From assembly GCA_027621895.1 (NCBI GenBank), contig JAQCAK010000092.1, forward strand, positions 1 to 7,111: a DNA stretch of 7,111 nt, in the 5' to 3' direction. Origin of the DNA: Pseudomonadota bacterium (GTDB lineage: Bacteria > Pseudomonadota > Gammaproteobacteria > Pseudomonadales > Azotimanducaceae). Position numbers and translations under genes: made by a program. Below are positions 1-5,953 of this stretch, in pieces. Below the pieces are notes generated by a model. It searched no databases and was not told where the DNA came from. It saw nothing but the letters and a program-made list of their open reading frames with translations. Numbering within the stretch: position 1 is the stretch's first letter; every line of letters starts with the position of its first letter.

Positions 1-1403
1 GTGCCCAGGTCACCGGCCGCCTGGCTGAGCACCTCATCGGACTGCAGATCCGGGCCGGGTTTCAGTTCCTCGGGCGAGAAGCGCGCCAGCGCTTTCGCGG
101 CCATGATGCGCCGGGTGAACCTGAGCCCGGCCAGCGCCACCGCCCGGTCTTCTTCTGTGGACAGGTAGTTCAGGGTAATTGCCGGGTCGTCTTGCCAGCG
201 CGCGGATTTGATACGGATATGCCCCCGGCTTGAAGGCCGCAGGTTACACACGGATGGGGTGATGGCGTTGTACTTGTGCAGCGGTTCACCGAAGCGTTCC
301 AGCGACAAGGGCTGGACATGCCATTCCATGTTGGCTGTTGTCAGTGAAGGCTCACTCTTCGCGAATGCCCCCAGCTGTGAGGGTGGCATGGTCAGCGGGC
401 CGGTTTTGAACAGGGCATACTCAAGACCCATGGCAGCCAGGCCGAACAGCGAATTCACGCGCTGGTTCAGCGTGACCGTGTTACTGACCTTGTAAATGGT
501 GCGGATCTGCAGATGATCCTGCAGGTTCTCACCTACGCCTGGCAGGGCGTGGTGCATTGGGATGCCATGGTCTCGTAGCAGTTCGGGATCACCGATTCCC
601 GACAGCTGCAGGATCTGCGGTGAGCCGACCGAACCGGCGGAAAGCACCAGTTCCCGGCTGGTATGGAAAGTCTGCTCGCCCGAGCGCGTCTGTACCGTGA
701 CCCCGGTGCACTGTGGACCGCGGTCAGTGTTTTCGATGATCAGGTTCTTGACCTGCGCCTCGGTCACGACCGTCAGGTTGGGGCGGTCCATGGCGGGCCG
801 CAGAAAAGCTTTTGTTGCACTCCAGCGGGTGCCGCGACGCTGGTTCATCTGGAAATAGGCATTGCCGAAGTTGTCGCCCCGATTGAACTCATCAATTTTT
901 GGAATGCCGCATTCCTCGGCCGCGTCGCGCCAGGCGTCCAGGATTTCCCAGTTAACCCGGCGCTCCTCGACCCGCAGTTCACCGCCTGCACCATGAAACT
1001 CATCGGCACCATGCTGGTAGTCCTCTGACTGCCTGAAGACCGGCAGTACCTCATCCCAGGACCAGCCGCGATTCCCGAGCTGCGCCCAGTGATCGTAATC
1101 GCTCTTCTGGCCGCGCATATAGATCATGGCATTGATGGAGGAGCATCCACCCAGCACCTTGCCCCTGGCATAGCCAATGCTGCGGCCGTTCAGGCCCGGG
1201 TCTGGTTCCGTTTCGTAGCACCAGTCAGTGCGGGGATTGGCGATGGTATAAAGGTAGCCAACCGGGATATTGATCCAGAAGTAGTTGTCTTTTTTGCCGG
1301 CCTCCAGCAGCAGCACGCGGTACTGGCCATTGGCAGACAGGCGGTTGGCCAGCACGCATCCCGCGGTGCCTGCACCGACGATAATATAGTCAAAAGTATT
1401 CAT
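1..1403 (-). CDS. GMC-family FAD-dependent oxidoreductase (choline/alcohol dehydrogenase-like), 3'-truncated by window edge
   Basis: An uninterrupted reading frame of 467 codons starts at the ATG at 1403 and runs off base 1; a TGA lies in frame three codons upstream, so this is the first possible ATG. The N-terminus MNTFDYIIVGAGTAGCVLAN is the FAD-binding Rossmann motif (GxGxxG, residues 10-15). GMC signature 1 (RGKVLGGCSSINAMIYMRG) lies at residues 80-98 and signature 2 (SAGSVGSPQILQLSG) at 255-269. Family members are about 530-550 residues and oxidise alcohols, choline or polyethylene glycol-type substrates with FAD. The last 60-70 residues, including the catalytic His of the HPxGT motif, lie outside the window, so activity and substrate cannot be judged. 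It is probably cytoplasmic, since no signal peptide is seen. The ribosome-binding site is weak. It lies 25 bp downstream of the MORN gene on the same strand, so co-transcription is possible. The family call is firm; a specific name such as betA is not justified. Confidence 0.95.
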   Translation of the reverse strand, partial: MNTFDYIIVGAGTAGCVLANRLSANGQYRVLLLEAGKKDNYFWINIPVGYLYTIANPRTDWCYETEPDPGLNGRSIGYARGKVLGGCSSINAMIYMRGQKSDYDHWAQLGNRGWSWDEVLPVFRQSEDYQHGADEFHGAGGELRVEERRVNWEILDAWRDAAEECGIPKIDEFNRGDNFGNAYFQMNQRRGTRWSATKAFLRPAMDRPNLTVVTEAQVKNLIIENTDRGPQCTGVTVQTRSGEQTFHTSRELVLSAGSVGSPQILQLSGIGDPELLRDHGIPMHHALPGVGENLQDHLQIRTIYKVSNTVTLNQRVNSLFGLAAMGLEYALFKTGPLTMPPSQLGAFAKSEPSLTTANMEWHVQPLSLERFGEPLHKYNAITPSVCNLRPSSRGHIRIKSARWQDDPAITLNYLSTEEDRAVALAGLRFTRRIMAAKALARFSPEELKPGPDLQSDEVLSQAAGDLG

Positions 1404-1428
1404 TGTTGCTCAGCATAGCATTCCCGCC

Positions 1429-2388
1429 TTAATCGAGGCGTTCGCCATCGAGAAAGGTGCAGGAACTTTCGGCGCCGCCCTTAGTGCACAGGCCCATGCC
1501 ATGCATACGATCGTTTTTGAAATCACCCTCATACCGATCGCCGCTGGCGAACGTCATGCTGCCAAAGCCCTGCCTTACACCGGCATCCCAGTAACCCCGA
1601 TAGGTGCGGCCATCTGGCCAGCGGCGCCGACCCTCACCATGGGGCTTGCCCAGTGCGAACTGGCCTTCGTAGGTGCCGCCGTCTTTGAAAGTGGCCTTGC
1701 CGTAGCCGTGAAAGTTGTCGTTGTCGAACTGGCCTTCATAGGCGTTGCCGTTTGGCCAGGTCCGCTTGCCCTCGCCCTGCATGTGGCCGCCAACGAATTC
1801 ACCTGCATAGACACTGCCGTTGGTGAAAGTAAGAGTGCCCCGGCCTTCAATCACACCGTCGCTGACCATACCGACATAGACGTTGCCGTTCTGCAGGGTC
1901 AGCTTGCCTACGCCGTGAGGTTTGCCTTCCAGAAATTCACCCTGGAACCGATCACCGATCGCAGAGTTATAAATACCGGTGCCCCTGATTTCACCCTGAT
2001 TGAATTCCCCCTTGTAGTAGCTACTATCTGGGAAATGCATCTCGCCCTTGCCGTGAGGTTCACCATCCACGAACTGGCCGTTAAAACTGCGACCGTCTGC
2101 GAAGATGATATTGCCCTGACCGTGGGGTTTACCGTCCTTCAGGCTACCGCGATAAGGCTGGCCCTTGATGAGCACGGTACTCGTTTCAGTTGGGCTGTCG
2201 CTTGGTAGTCGCCTGAGTACACCCCCGGTTTTCGCATCTGAAGTCGTTGCGACTTCAGATCCCGGTCCCGGTGAGTAGAGCGGTGTGCCCAGTGCACTAT
2301 CTAGCAGCACGCCTGCGACAACCATGGCAATGCCAACGGCCAGCACCAGCCAGTGGCCTGGCGTCAAACTGAGTAGAAATCTTCCCAT
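1429..2388 (-). CDS. Membrane-anchored MORN-repeat protein
   Basis: This is a 319-residue protein. Residues 12-34 are a hydrophobic stretch (WLVLAVGIAMVVAGVLL core), read as an N-terminal membrane anchor. A Pro/Ser/Thr-rich linker follows (about 35-75). Ten MORN repeats then start at residues 79, 102, 125, 148, 171, 194, 217, 240, 263 and 286, in exact 23-residue register (Y-x-G-x-F...G-x-G...F-x-x-G pattern); the last is shortened. A short tail holds two Cys (301 and 310). MORN repeats form elongated beta-hairpin solenoids involved in protein or lipid contacts; in bacteria the function is mostly unknown. If the anchor is N-in, the solenoid faces the periplasm. A TAG lies in frame four codons upstream, so 2388 is the first ATG. 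No Shine-Dalgarno sequence precedes it. The GMC dehydrogenase gene follows after 25 bp. The family is clear from sequence; the role is unknown. Confidence 0.9.
   Translation of the reverse strand: MGRFLLSLTPGHWLVLAVGIAMVVAGVLLDSALGTPLYSPGPGSEVATTSDAKTGGVLRRLPSDSPTETSTVLIKGQPYRGSLKDGKPHGQGNIIFADGRSFNGQFVDGEPHGKGEMHFPDSSYYKGEFNQGEIRGTGIYNSAIGDRFQGEFLEGKPHGVGKLTLQNGNVYVGMVSDGVIEGRGTLTFTNGSVYAGEFVGGHMQGEGKRTWPNGNAYEGQFDNDNFHGYGKATFKDGGTYEGQFALGKPHGEGRRRWPDGRTYRGYWDAGVRQGFGSMTFASGDRYEGDFKNDRMHGMGLCTKGGAESSCTFLDGERLD
1486..2154 (-). repeat. Ten in-register MORN repeat units (69-nt period)
   Basis: The coding DNA for residues 79-301 of the MORN protein is a tandem series with a 69-nt period (23 codons). 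The units share Gly-Gly spacing but differ in sequence, so they are old diverged repeats, not a fresh DNA-level tandem duplication. Units with HG-x-G (for example KPHGQG, EPHGKG, KPHGVG, KPHGEG) are closest to each other. Confidence 0.85.
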
Positions 2389-2457
2389 GGATTTATTCTA
2401 AAGTGGCGCGGCTTGCCTGCACACCCTGATGATCGCATGATGTCGACCAAGATGCGT

Positions 2458-2462
2458 GGAGG
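2458..2462 (+). promoter_or_regulatory. Ribosome-binding site that selects the GTG start of the rhodanese gene
   Basis: GGAGG lies 7 nt before the GTG at 2470. None of the earlier in-frame candidates (TTG 2413, ATG 2437, ATG 2440, ATG 2452) has a comparable site, so this motif argues for the downstream GTG. Confidence 0.65.
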
Positions 2463-2469
2463 GACAATT

Positions 2470-2904
2470 GTGCCGATTGTGGATATTTTTGCCGAAGTTG
2501 AGAAGATCAAGCAGAGCCTTGAGAATTTGTCTGTGGATGATCTGAAAATTGAAATCACCGAGAACCCTGAACTCTTGCTTATTGATATCAGAGAGATCCA
2601 GGAACTGGTTGATCGCGGCATCATTCCAGGCGCGATTCATGTTCCCCGAGGCATGCTGGAATTCTGGGCCAGCCCGGCCAGCCCCTATTACCGCGATTTT
2701 TTTCAGGAAAACAGGCGCATCGTTGTGTATTGTGCGGGCGGCGGCCGCTCTGCATTCGCTGCCAGGGACCTGGCAGCAATGGGTTTTACGAACGTGGCCC
2801 ACCTGGAAACCGGCTTTGATGGCTGGTCTCGCTCGGGTGCAGGCATAGAAGATTTTGCATCAACCAGCCGCTGGATGCGCAGACCCCACGGAGAAGAAAC
2901 ATGA
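2470..2904 (+). CDS. Single-domain rhodanese-like sulfurtransferase
   Basis: With the GTG start at 2470 the protein has 144 residues; the frame is open back to 2413 (up to 163 residues). GGAGG at 7 nt and the sensible N-terminus MPIVDIFAEVEKI favour GTG. Rhodanese features in order are LLIDIRE (residues 36-42), GIIPGAIHVPRGMLEF (50-65) and the active-site loop CAGGGRS with Cys88, which is the persulfide-carrying residue in active members. GFDGWSRSGAG (115-125) closes the domain. The length fits one rhodanese domain (about 110 residues) plus a short helical N-terminus. These proteins move sulfane sulfur from donors such as thiosulfate to thiophilic acceptors; the physiological acceptor is not evident here. 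It is probably cytoplasmic, as no signal peptide is seen. Its TGA overlaps the ATG of the VOC gene (ATGA), indicating translational coupling. Confidence 0.9.
   Translation: MPIVDIFAEVEKIKQSLENLSVDDLKIEITENPELLLIDIREIQELVDRGIIPGAIHVPRGMLEFWASPASPYYRDFFQENRRIVVYCAGGGRSAFAARDLAAMGFTNVAHLETGFDGWSRSGAGIEDFASTSRWMRRPHGEET
2890..2893 (+). promoter_or_regulatory. Ribosome-binding site of the VOC gene inside the rhodanese 3' end
   Basis: GGAG, with AAG following, lies 7 nt before the ATG at 2901, inside the last codons of the rhodanese gene. It supports the ATG that overlaps the rhodanese stop. Confidence 0.55.
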
Positions 2905-3389
2905 CAGTAGAAGTAAACGGTATCGCCCATATCCAGATGACCGTGAACAACATCGAGGCCTGCCTGCCGTTCTGGGAAAAGCTCTGCCATTTTCTGGAAA
3001 TGAAGACGCTGATCCGCAATGACACAACGCTGTATTGTATTGGCAGTCGCACCGGCATCCTGATCCGCGAGGCGCCGGAAGACAAGAAACACGTTCCGTT
3101 TGACCAGGACACGAGCGGTCTGCACCACTTCTGCTTTCGTGCCCGCAAAGCGGAAGACGTGGATGCCATCTATGCCTTCATCGAGGCAGAGCTGGACGCC
3201 AAAATCATCCACGGGCCTGAAGATGGTTCCCACTTTGCGCCGGGTTACTACTCGATCCTGTTTGAGGACCCGGATGGCATCCGTGTGGAAGTGAATTACG
3301 TGCCCGGCAAGGGTCACTTTGGTGGCGAGGGTCGCCTGGGCCCGAACGGACCAGGTCCATCAGACCGCTACGGCGAGGACGGCATCTAG
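2901..3389 (+). CDS. VOC-fold (glyoxalase/extradiol dioxygenase superfamily) protein
   Basis: This 162-residue protein is the usual size for a two-module VOC protein. Module 1 opens with GIAHIQMTVNNIEACLPFWEK (His10 a likely metal ligand). Module 2 opens with GLHHFCFRA (His76 or His75) and ends with FEDPDGIRVEVNY (Glu130 as third ligand). That His/His/Glu layout is typical of VOC enzymes that bind a divalent metal, such as glyoxalase I, methylmalonyl-CoA epimerase and extradiol dioxygenases. The Gly/Pro-rich tail (GGEGRLGPNGPGPSDRYGEDGI, about residues 141-162) is likely disordered. The substrate cannot be inferred. Coupling to the upstream rhodanese by ATGA suggests one transcript and perhaps a shared sulfur or thiol-adduct chemistry, but that is inference. 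The stop codon sits inside the stop of the convergent PRISE gene. Confidence 0.88.
   Translation: MTVEVNGIAHIQMTVNNIEACLPFWEKLCHFLEMKTLIRNDTTLYCIGSRTGILIREAPEDKKHVPFDQDTSGLHHFCFRARKAEDVDAIYAFIEAELDAKIIHGPEDGSHFAPGYYSILFEDPDGIRVEVNYVPGKGHFGGEGRLGPNGPGPSDRYGEDGI
3386..3389. other. Palindromic CTAG used as stop codon by two convergent genes
   Basis: TAG at 3387-3389 ends the VOC gene on the plus strand. TAG read from 3388 to 3386 ends the PRISE gene on the minus strand. The two genes overlap by exactly this 4-bp palindrome, so there is no intergenic room for a conventional terminator between them. Confidence 0.9.
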
Positions 3390-4513
3390 GCCAGCGGCGG
3401 CAGCACCTTCAGGTTTCTGATCTCATCGAACCACTCGCGGAACATCTGTTCCGTATCGATGCAGTCCTGGAAGCCCGCCTGGCGAAGCTTGATGGTGCTG
3501 AGCAATGCGGGCGGCGGCGCTGTTTCTGAATAGGCATTGAACAGGGCATCCGCGTAGTAAAAGGAATCACCCACCAGCTCCCGGATCGAATAGGGCCGGA
3601 GCTGGTGCGATGCCACCAGTGCCTGCCAGGCGCCTTCCTGACTATAGCATTCATCAGACAACAGTCGCCGTGACGGCGTGCCCATTTCCATCCTGAACAT
3701 ATCTGCGAGTGCGGGCCACAAATCGTCCCAGCGGAATACATCGCCATTGGTGATGTTAAATGTCTCGTTGGCAAAGGCCGGTTGATCCAGGCTGAAGTGA
3801 ATGGCCTTCGCCAGCAGCCGGGCATCGATCGCCTCGGTGACCATCGATGGCCCGCCTGGATAACTGAGGGGAAGGCCCCGTGCCTGTTGCAGGCTGGCAT
3901 AGACCCCGACAGCAGCCAGCATGTTCATGGGTGCATTCAGGGCGTGGCCGAAGATGACCTGCGGCCGCCAGATGGTGAACTGCCAGCCCTGCTGACGGCA
4001 CATATCCTCAAGGTAGTCCTGCTGTAACCAGTAAAAGTTTTCATGCGGGTGTCGCGGATCACGCTCCAGCCCGGGGATCTTCATCGGTTGCACATGGGCG
4101 CCGTAAGCCTTCGTGCCCTGCAGCAGTGTAATGTGCCGGATCTCGCTGTTCTTCAGTTGTGACAACAGGTTCTGCAGCATGGCCAGGTTGGTCTGCATCT
4201 GGTCCTGTTCACGCCAGCCGGCGATCAGCCCCGGCTTCTCGTAGAGTGCCGCATATACGAGATGTGTTGTCTGAGAGAGGTGTTCCCGCGCAACCCGGGC
4301 GCAGGCCTCTGCATCCTGCAGGTCCAGCTTGATAAATGGCGCCTGCTCAAGATCGGCCGGTGGTCGCCGCGAGAAGCCGACCGACTGTTCGCCAGCATCC
4401 AGCAGATGCTGCAGCAGGGCCCGGCCGACGACGCCGCTGGCACCGACAACGGCAATGTTCCTTTGTTTAATATCTGGCATATCAATAAACGGTGAAGAAC
4501 TTACTGCCATCAT
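3386..4513 (-). CDS. PRISE-type short-chain dehydrogenase/reductase (progesterone 5-beta-reductase/iridoid synthase-like)
   Basis: This 375-residue protein has an extended-SDR layout. The NAD(P)-binding Rossmann motif is GASGVVG (residues 24-30). FSRRP (47-51) is the usual NADPH phosphate-contact position and LDL (63-65) follows. The PRISE signatures are LQGTKAYG (131-138, Lys135), NFYWLQQD (159-166, Tyr161), WRPQVIFG (182-189) and FNITNGDVFRW (252-262). In characterised PRISE enzymes the Lys and Tyr of these motifs form the active site, and the enzymes reduce activated C=C bonds of enones or enals with NADPH. Function here is inferred from motifs only; the substrate is unknown. The start is uncertain: ATG at 4513 or 4510, or ATG at 4480 (residue 12, giving MPDIKQRNIAVVG). 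None has a strong Shine-Dalgarno, and the shorter form places the Rossmann strand at the usual distance. It lies 57 bp downstream of intI on the same strand and overlaps the convergent VOC gene at the stop. Confidence 0.9.
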   Translation of the reverse strand: MMAVSSSPFIDMPDIKQRNIAVVGASGVVGRALLQHLLDAGEQSVGFSRRPPADLEQAPFIKLDLQDAEACARVAREHLSQTTHLVYAALYEKPGLIAGWREQDQMQTNLAMLQNLLSQLKNSEIRHITLLQGTKAYGAHVQPMKIPGLERDPRHPHENFYWLQQDYLEDMCRQQGWQFTIWRPQVIFGHALNAPMNMLAAVGVYASLQQARGLPLSYPGGPSMVTEAIDARLLAKAIHFSLDQPAFANETFNITNGDVFRWDDLWPALADMFRMEMGTPSRRLLSDECYSQEGAWQALVASHQLRPYSIRELVGDSFYYADALFNAYSETAPPPALLSTIKLRQAGFQDCIDTEQMFREWFDEIRNLKVLPPLA

Positions 4514-4570
4514 AATGGTGCGAGATCAGCAATGCGAAGCATGACCTCGTACTAAACGGGGCCGGGCATT

Positions 4571-5557
4571 TCAGGTGTCGAGCTTTCCTGAAGACCTGAC
4601 CGGGAAGATATCCTCGAGCGGACTTCGAACCGCGCCGCCACCACGCTTTAAGACATGGGTGTAGATCTCGGTGGTTTCCAGTGAGGAATGGCCAAGCTGC
4701 TGTTGGACGGTTCGGATGTCCATGCCGTTCTCCAGGGCATGTGTGGCATAGGAGTGTCGTAGGGTATGCGGTGATGCGCGCTTGCTGAAATTGCATTGCA
4801 ATACGGCGGACCGGAACGCTTTCTGGAATGTCGACATATGAATGTGGTGCCTTTTCCGACTGCCATCCTGTGGATCGACACCCAGCCGCCGGGCCGGGAA
4901 CAGGTACTGCCAGGGCCATTCACTGGACGCCTTGCGATACTTTCTGGCGATGGATTGTGGCAGATAAACATTCGCGCAACCGTTGGCGCGATCGCGGCGA
5001 TACATGTTTTCCACTTCGAACAGCTGTGCCCGCAGAGGATCGTGTAGCTGCTGTGACAACGCCACCACGCGATCCTTTCGACCCTTGCCATCATGAATGT
5101 GAAGACAACTGTACTCAAAGTTGAGGTCTTTGACCCTCAGCGTCAGGCACTCCATTAACCTTAATCCGGAGCCATACAGCAGTGCGCCTATCAGACGGTC
5201 CCTGCCAGCCAGGGCTGTCAGCAACTCGCGAACCTCGTTGCGGTCGAGTACTACCGGCAATCGCTGTGGGCGCTTGGCCCGGGTCGCTGCAGTGATGTCG
5301 CCGAGCGGTTGATGCAATACGAGGCGATAAAGACATACCAGCGCATTCAGTGCCTGATTCTGGGTTGCTGCAGAAACATCCCTTTCTATCGCCAGGTGGC
5401 TCAAGAACTGAATCACATGCTGGTCTGACAGCTCGACAGGATGCTGGTATTGATGAAATCGTATAAACCTTTTAACCCAATCGACATAGGACTTGATGGT
5501 GCGCTGGCTGTAGCCCCGCAAGCGCAATACCTCGCTCATTTGTTCTGTCAGCTTCAA
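4571..5557 (-). CDS. intI: Integron integrase (IntI-type tyrosine recombinase)
   Basis: This 328-residue protein is full length for the family (about 320-340). The N-terminal core-binding domain contains LRLRGYSQRTIKSYVDWVKR (residues 11-30). The catalytic set is complete: Arg133 (LLYGSGLRLMECL), Lys161 (GKGRKDR), His264 and Arg267 (PHTLRH), His290 (LGHSS) and nucleophile Tyr299 (EIYTHVL). The integron-specific region between Lys161 and His264 is present: ANVYLP (195-200), EWPWQYLFPARR (213-224) and RKRHHIHMSTFQKAF (234-248). It distinguishes IntI from XerC/D, and in IntI it contacts the extrahelical bases of folded attC. The C-terminus GGGAVRSPLEDI (306-317) is also IntI-like. The start is TTG at 5557 with AAAGAAG 8 nt upstream, giving MKLTEQMSEVLRLR, which resembles known IntI N-termini; ATG at 5539 would remove six residues. 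Known role: cassette excision and insertion at attC and attI. No LexA box was seen upstream. Confidence 0.93.
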   Translation of the reverse strand: MKLTEQMSEVLRLRGYSQRTIKSYVDWVKRFIRFHQYQHPVELSDQHVIQFLSHLAIERDVSAATQNQALNALVCLYRLVLHQPLGDITAATRAKRPQRLPVVLDRNEVRELLTALAGRDRLIGALLYGSGLRLMECLTLRVKDLNFEYSCLHIHDGKGRKDRVVALSQQLHDPLRAQLFEVENMYRRDRANGCANVYLPQSIARKYRKASSEWPWQYLFPARRLGVDPQDGSRKRHHIHMSTFQKAFRSAVLQCNFSKRASPHTLRHSYATHALENGMDIRTVQQQLGHSSLETTEIYTHVLKRGGGAVRSPLEDIFPVRSSGKLDT

Positions 5558-5818
5558 AGTAATTGCTTCTTTACCTTTTGATCCGTCATCGTAGATCGCT
5601 GATTGGACATCGACCGTCAGTTATTGACTGCAAAGCTTGCGGGCTGAAAGCGGGATGGATGTGGAACATTTACTACATAGCACGGGGAATTCAGGAAATT
5701 GTTCTTAAAAGCCTGCCCCTGCTATGCTGAATAAGAAGGTCACAACAGCAAGAAACTCTAATGGCCCAAATAGAAGCAACAGCTATGCACCTGATGCGTA
5801 AGCAGAATTTCATTGCTC

Positions 5819-5861
5819 GTCTAACTATGCGGAAATTTTTCCGTCTAATATGTTGTTGAAC
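5819..5861 (+). other. Degenerate attC/att-like candidate site
   Basis: GTCTAAC (5819-5825) fits the R'' consensus RYYYAAC, and GTTGAAC (5855-5861) fits the R' consensus GTTRRRY. Between them lies an inverted repeat CGGAAA/TTTCCG (5830-5835 and 5838-5843). CGTCTAA is also directly repeated at 5818 and 5842. Against a real attC: the span is only 43 bp, R'' and R' are not fully complementary (two mismatches) and the spacers around the inverted repeat are uneven. It may be a remnant, an attI-like half, or chance. Confidence 0.25.
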
Positions 5862-5864
5862 TAA

Positions 5865-5877
5865 ACCGCTTCGCGGT
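5865..5877. repeat. Short hairpin, possible IS91-type terminus structure
   Basis: ACCGC-TTC-GCGGT is a perfect 5-bp stem with a 3-nt loop. It lies three bases after GAAC (5858-5861), a tetranucleotide that IS91-family elements are known to use as target flank. A second small hairpin, GGAT-TCTC-ATCC, follows at 5892-5903. IS91-like ends carry small hairpins, but the placement here is only suggestive, because the flank rule concerns one particular end and I cannot assign it. Confidence 0.25.
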
Positions 5878-5941
5878 AGCCATCTCACGAAGGATTCTCA
5901 TCCACGTCGTATAAGTAAAACATAACCCTCCCATTCACTAA

Positions 5942-5948
5942 TGAGGAG
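5942..5948 (+). promoter_or_regulatory. Ribosome-binding site of the plus-strand tyrosine recombinase
   Basis: TGAGGAG lies 5 nt before the ATG at 5954, a strong Shine-Dalgarno that fixes this start. Confidence 0.65.
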
Positions 5949-5953
5949 ACGTT

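Larger units (their letters stand above)
5558..5953. other. 396-bp non-coding gap between divergent recombinase genes; expected attI location
   Basis: This interval is visibly more AT-rich than the flanking genes. It must hold the promoters of both divergent genes. It is where attI and the first cassette would lie relative to an intI on the minus strand. Between 5558 and 5800 I find no GTTRRRY on either strand. The only consensus-like att core motifs are GTCTAAC at 5819 and GTTGAAC at 5855. Short hairpins lie at 5830-5843, 5865-5877 and 5892-5903. A 65-codon minus-strand frame (5691-5888) has no ribosome-binding site and unconvincing composition, so I do not call a gene. One end of the IS91-like element probably lies here, but I cannot place it. 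Confidence 0.6.

Noticed and set aside
208..1418. Several plus-strand frames of 95-121 codons opposite the dehydrogenase gene
   Set aside because: The GMC gene is continuous on the minus strand across all of them and has family signatures; the plus-strand products look like none.
1501..2208. 235-codon open frame on the plus strand opposite the MORN gene
   Set aside because: It is antisense to a clear ten-repeat MORN protein. The open frame follows from the repeated codon pattern, and its Ala/Val-rich product has no recognisable domain or ribosome-binding site.
2703..3317. 204-codon minus-strand frame opposite the rhodanese and VOC genes
   Set aside because: It spans two well-supported plus-strand genes and has no motif of its own.
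4521..4550. Weak dyad (CGAG...CTCG with inner ATGC/GCAT) between intI and the PRISE gene, considered as a terminator
   Set aside because: The stems are short and interrupted, and there is no T-run on the minus strand, so it does not qualify as a rho-independent terminator.
4482..4919. 145-codon minus-strand frame overlapping the intI 3' end and the gap to the PRISE gene
   Set aside because: It is out of frame with intI, covers the intI active-site region, and its Pro/Arg/Cys-rich product is typical of a shadow frame.
5699..5728. TTGTTC-N18-TATGCT as a cassette-type promoter directed to the right
   Set aside because: Both boxes match the sigma-70 consensus poorly; such matches are expected by chance in AT-richer DNA.
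5829..5844. GCGGAAA/TTTCCGT inverted repeat, considered as a terminator
   Set aside because: The stem is AT-rich at the tip with a 2-nt loop, no T-run follows, and no gene ends just before it on either strand.
5691..5888. 65-codon minus-strand frame in the gap between the recombinases, considered as a cassette gene
   Set aside because: It has no Shine-Dalgarno sequence and no recognisable domain, and its Arg/Ile/Cys-rich composition is unconvincing. It is not bounded by proper attC sites.
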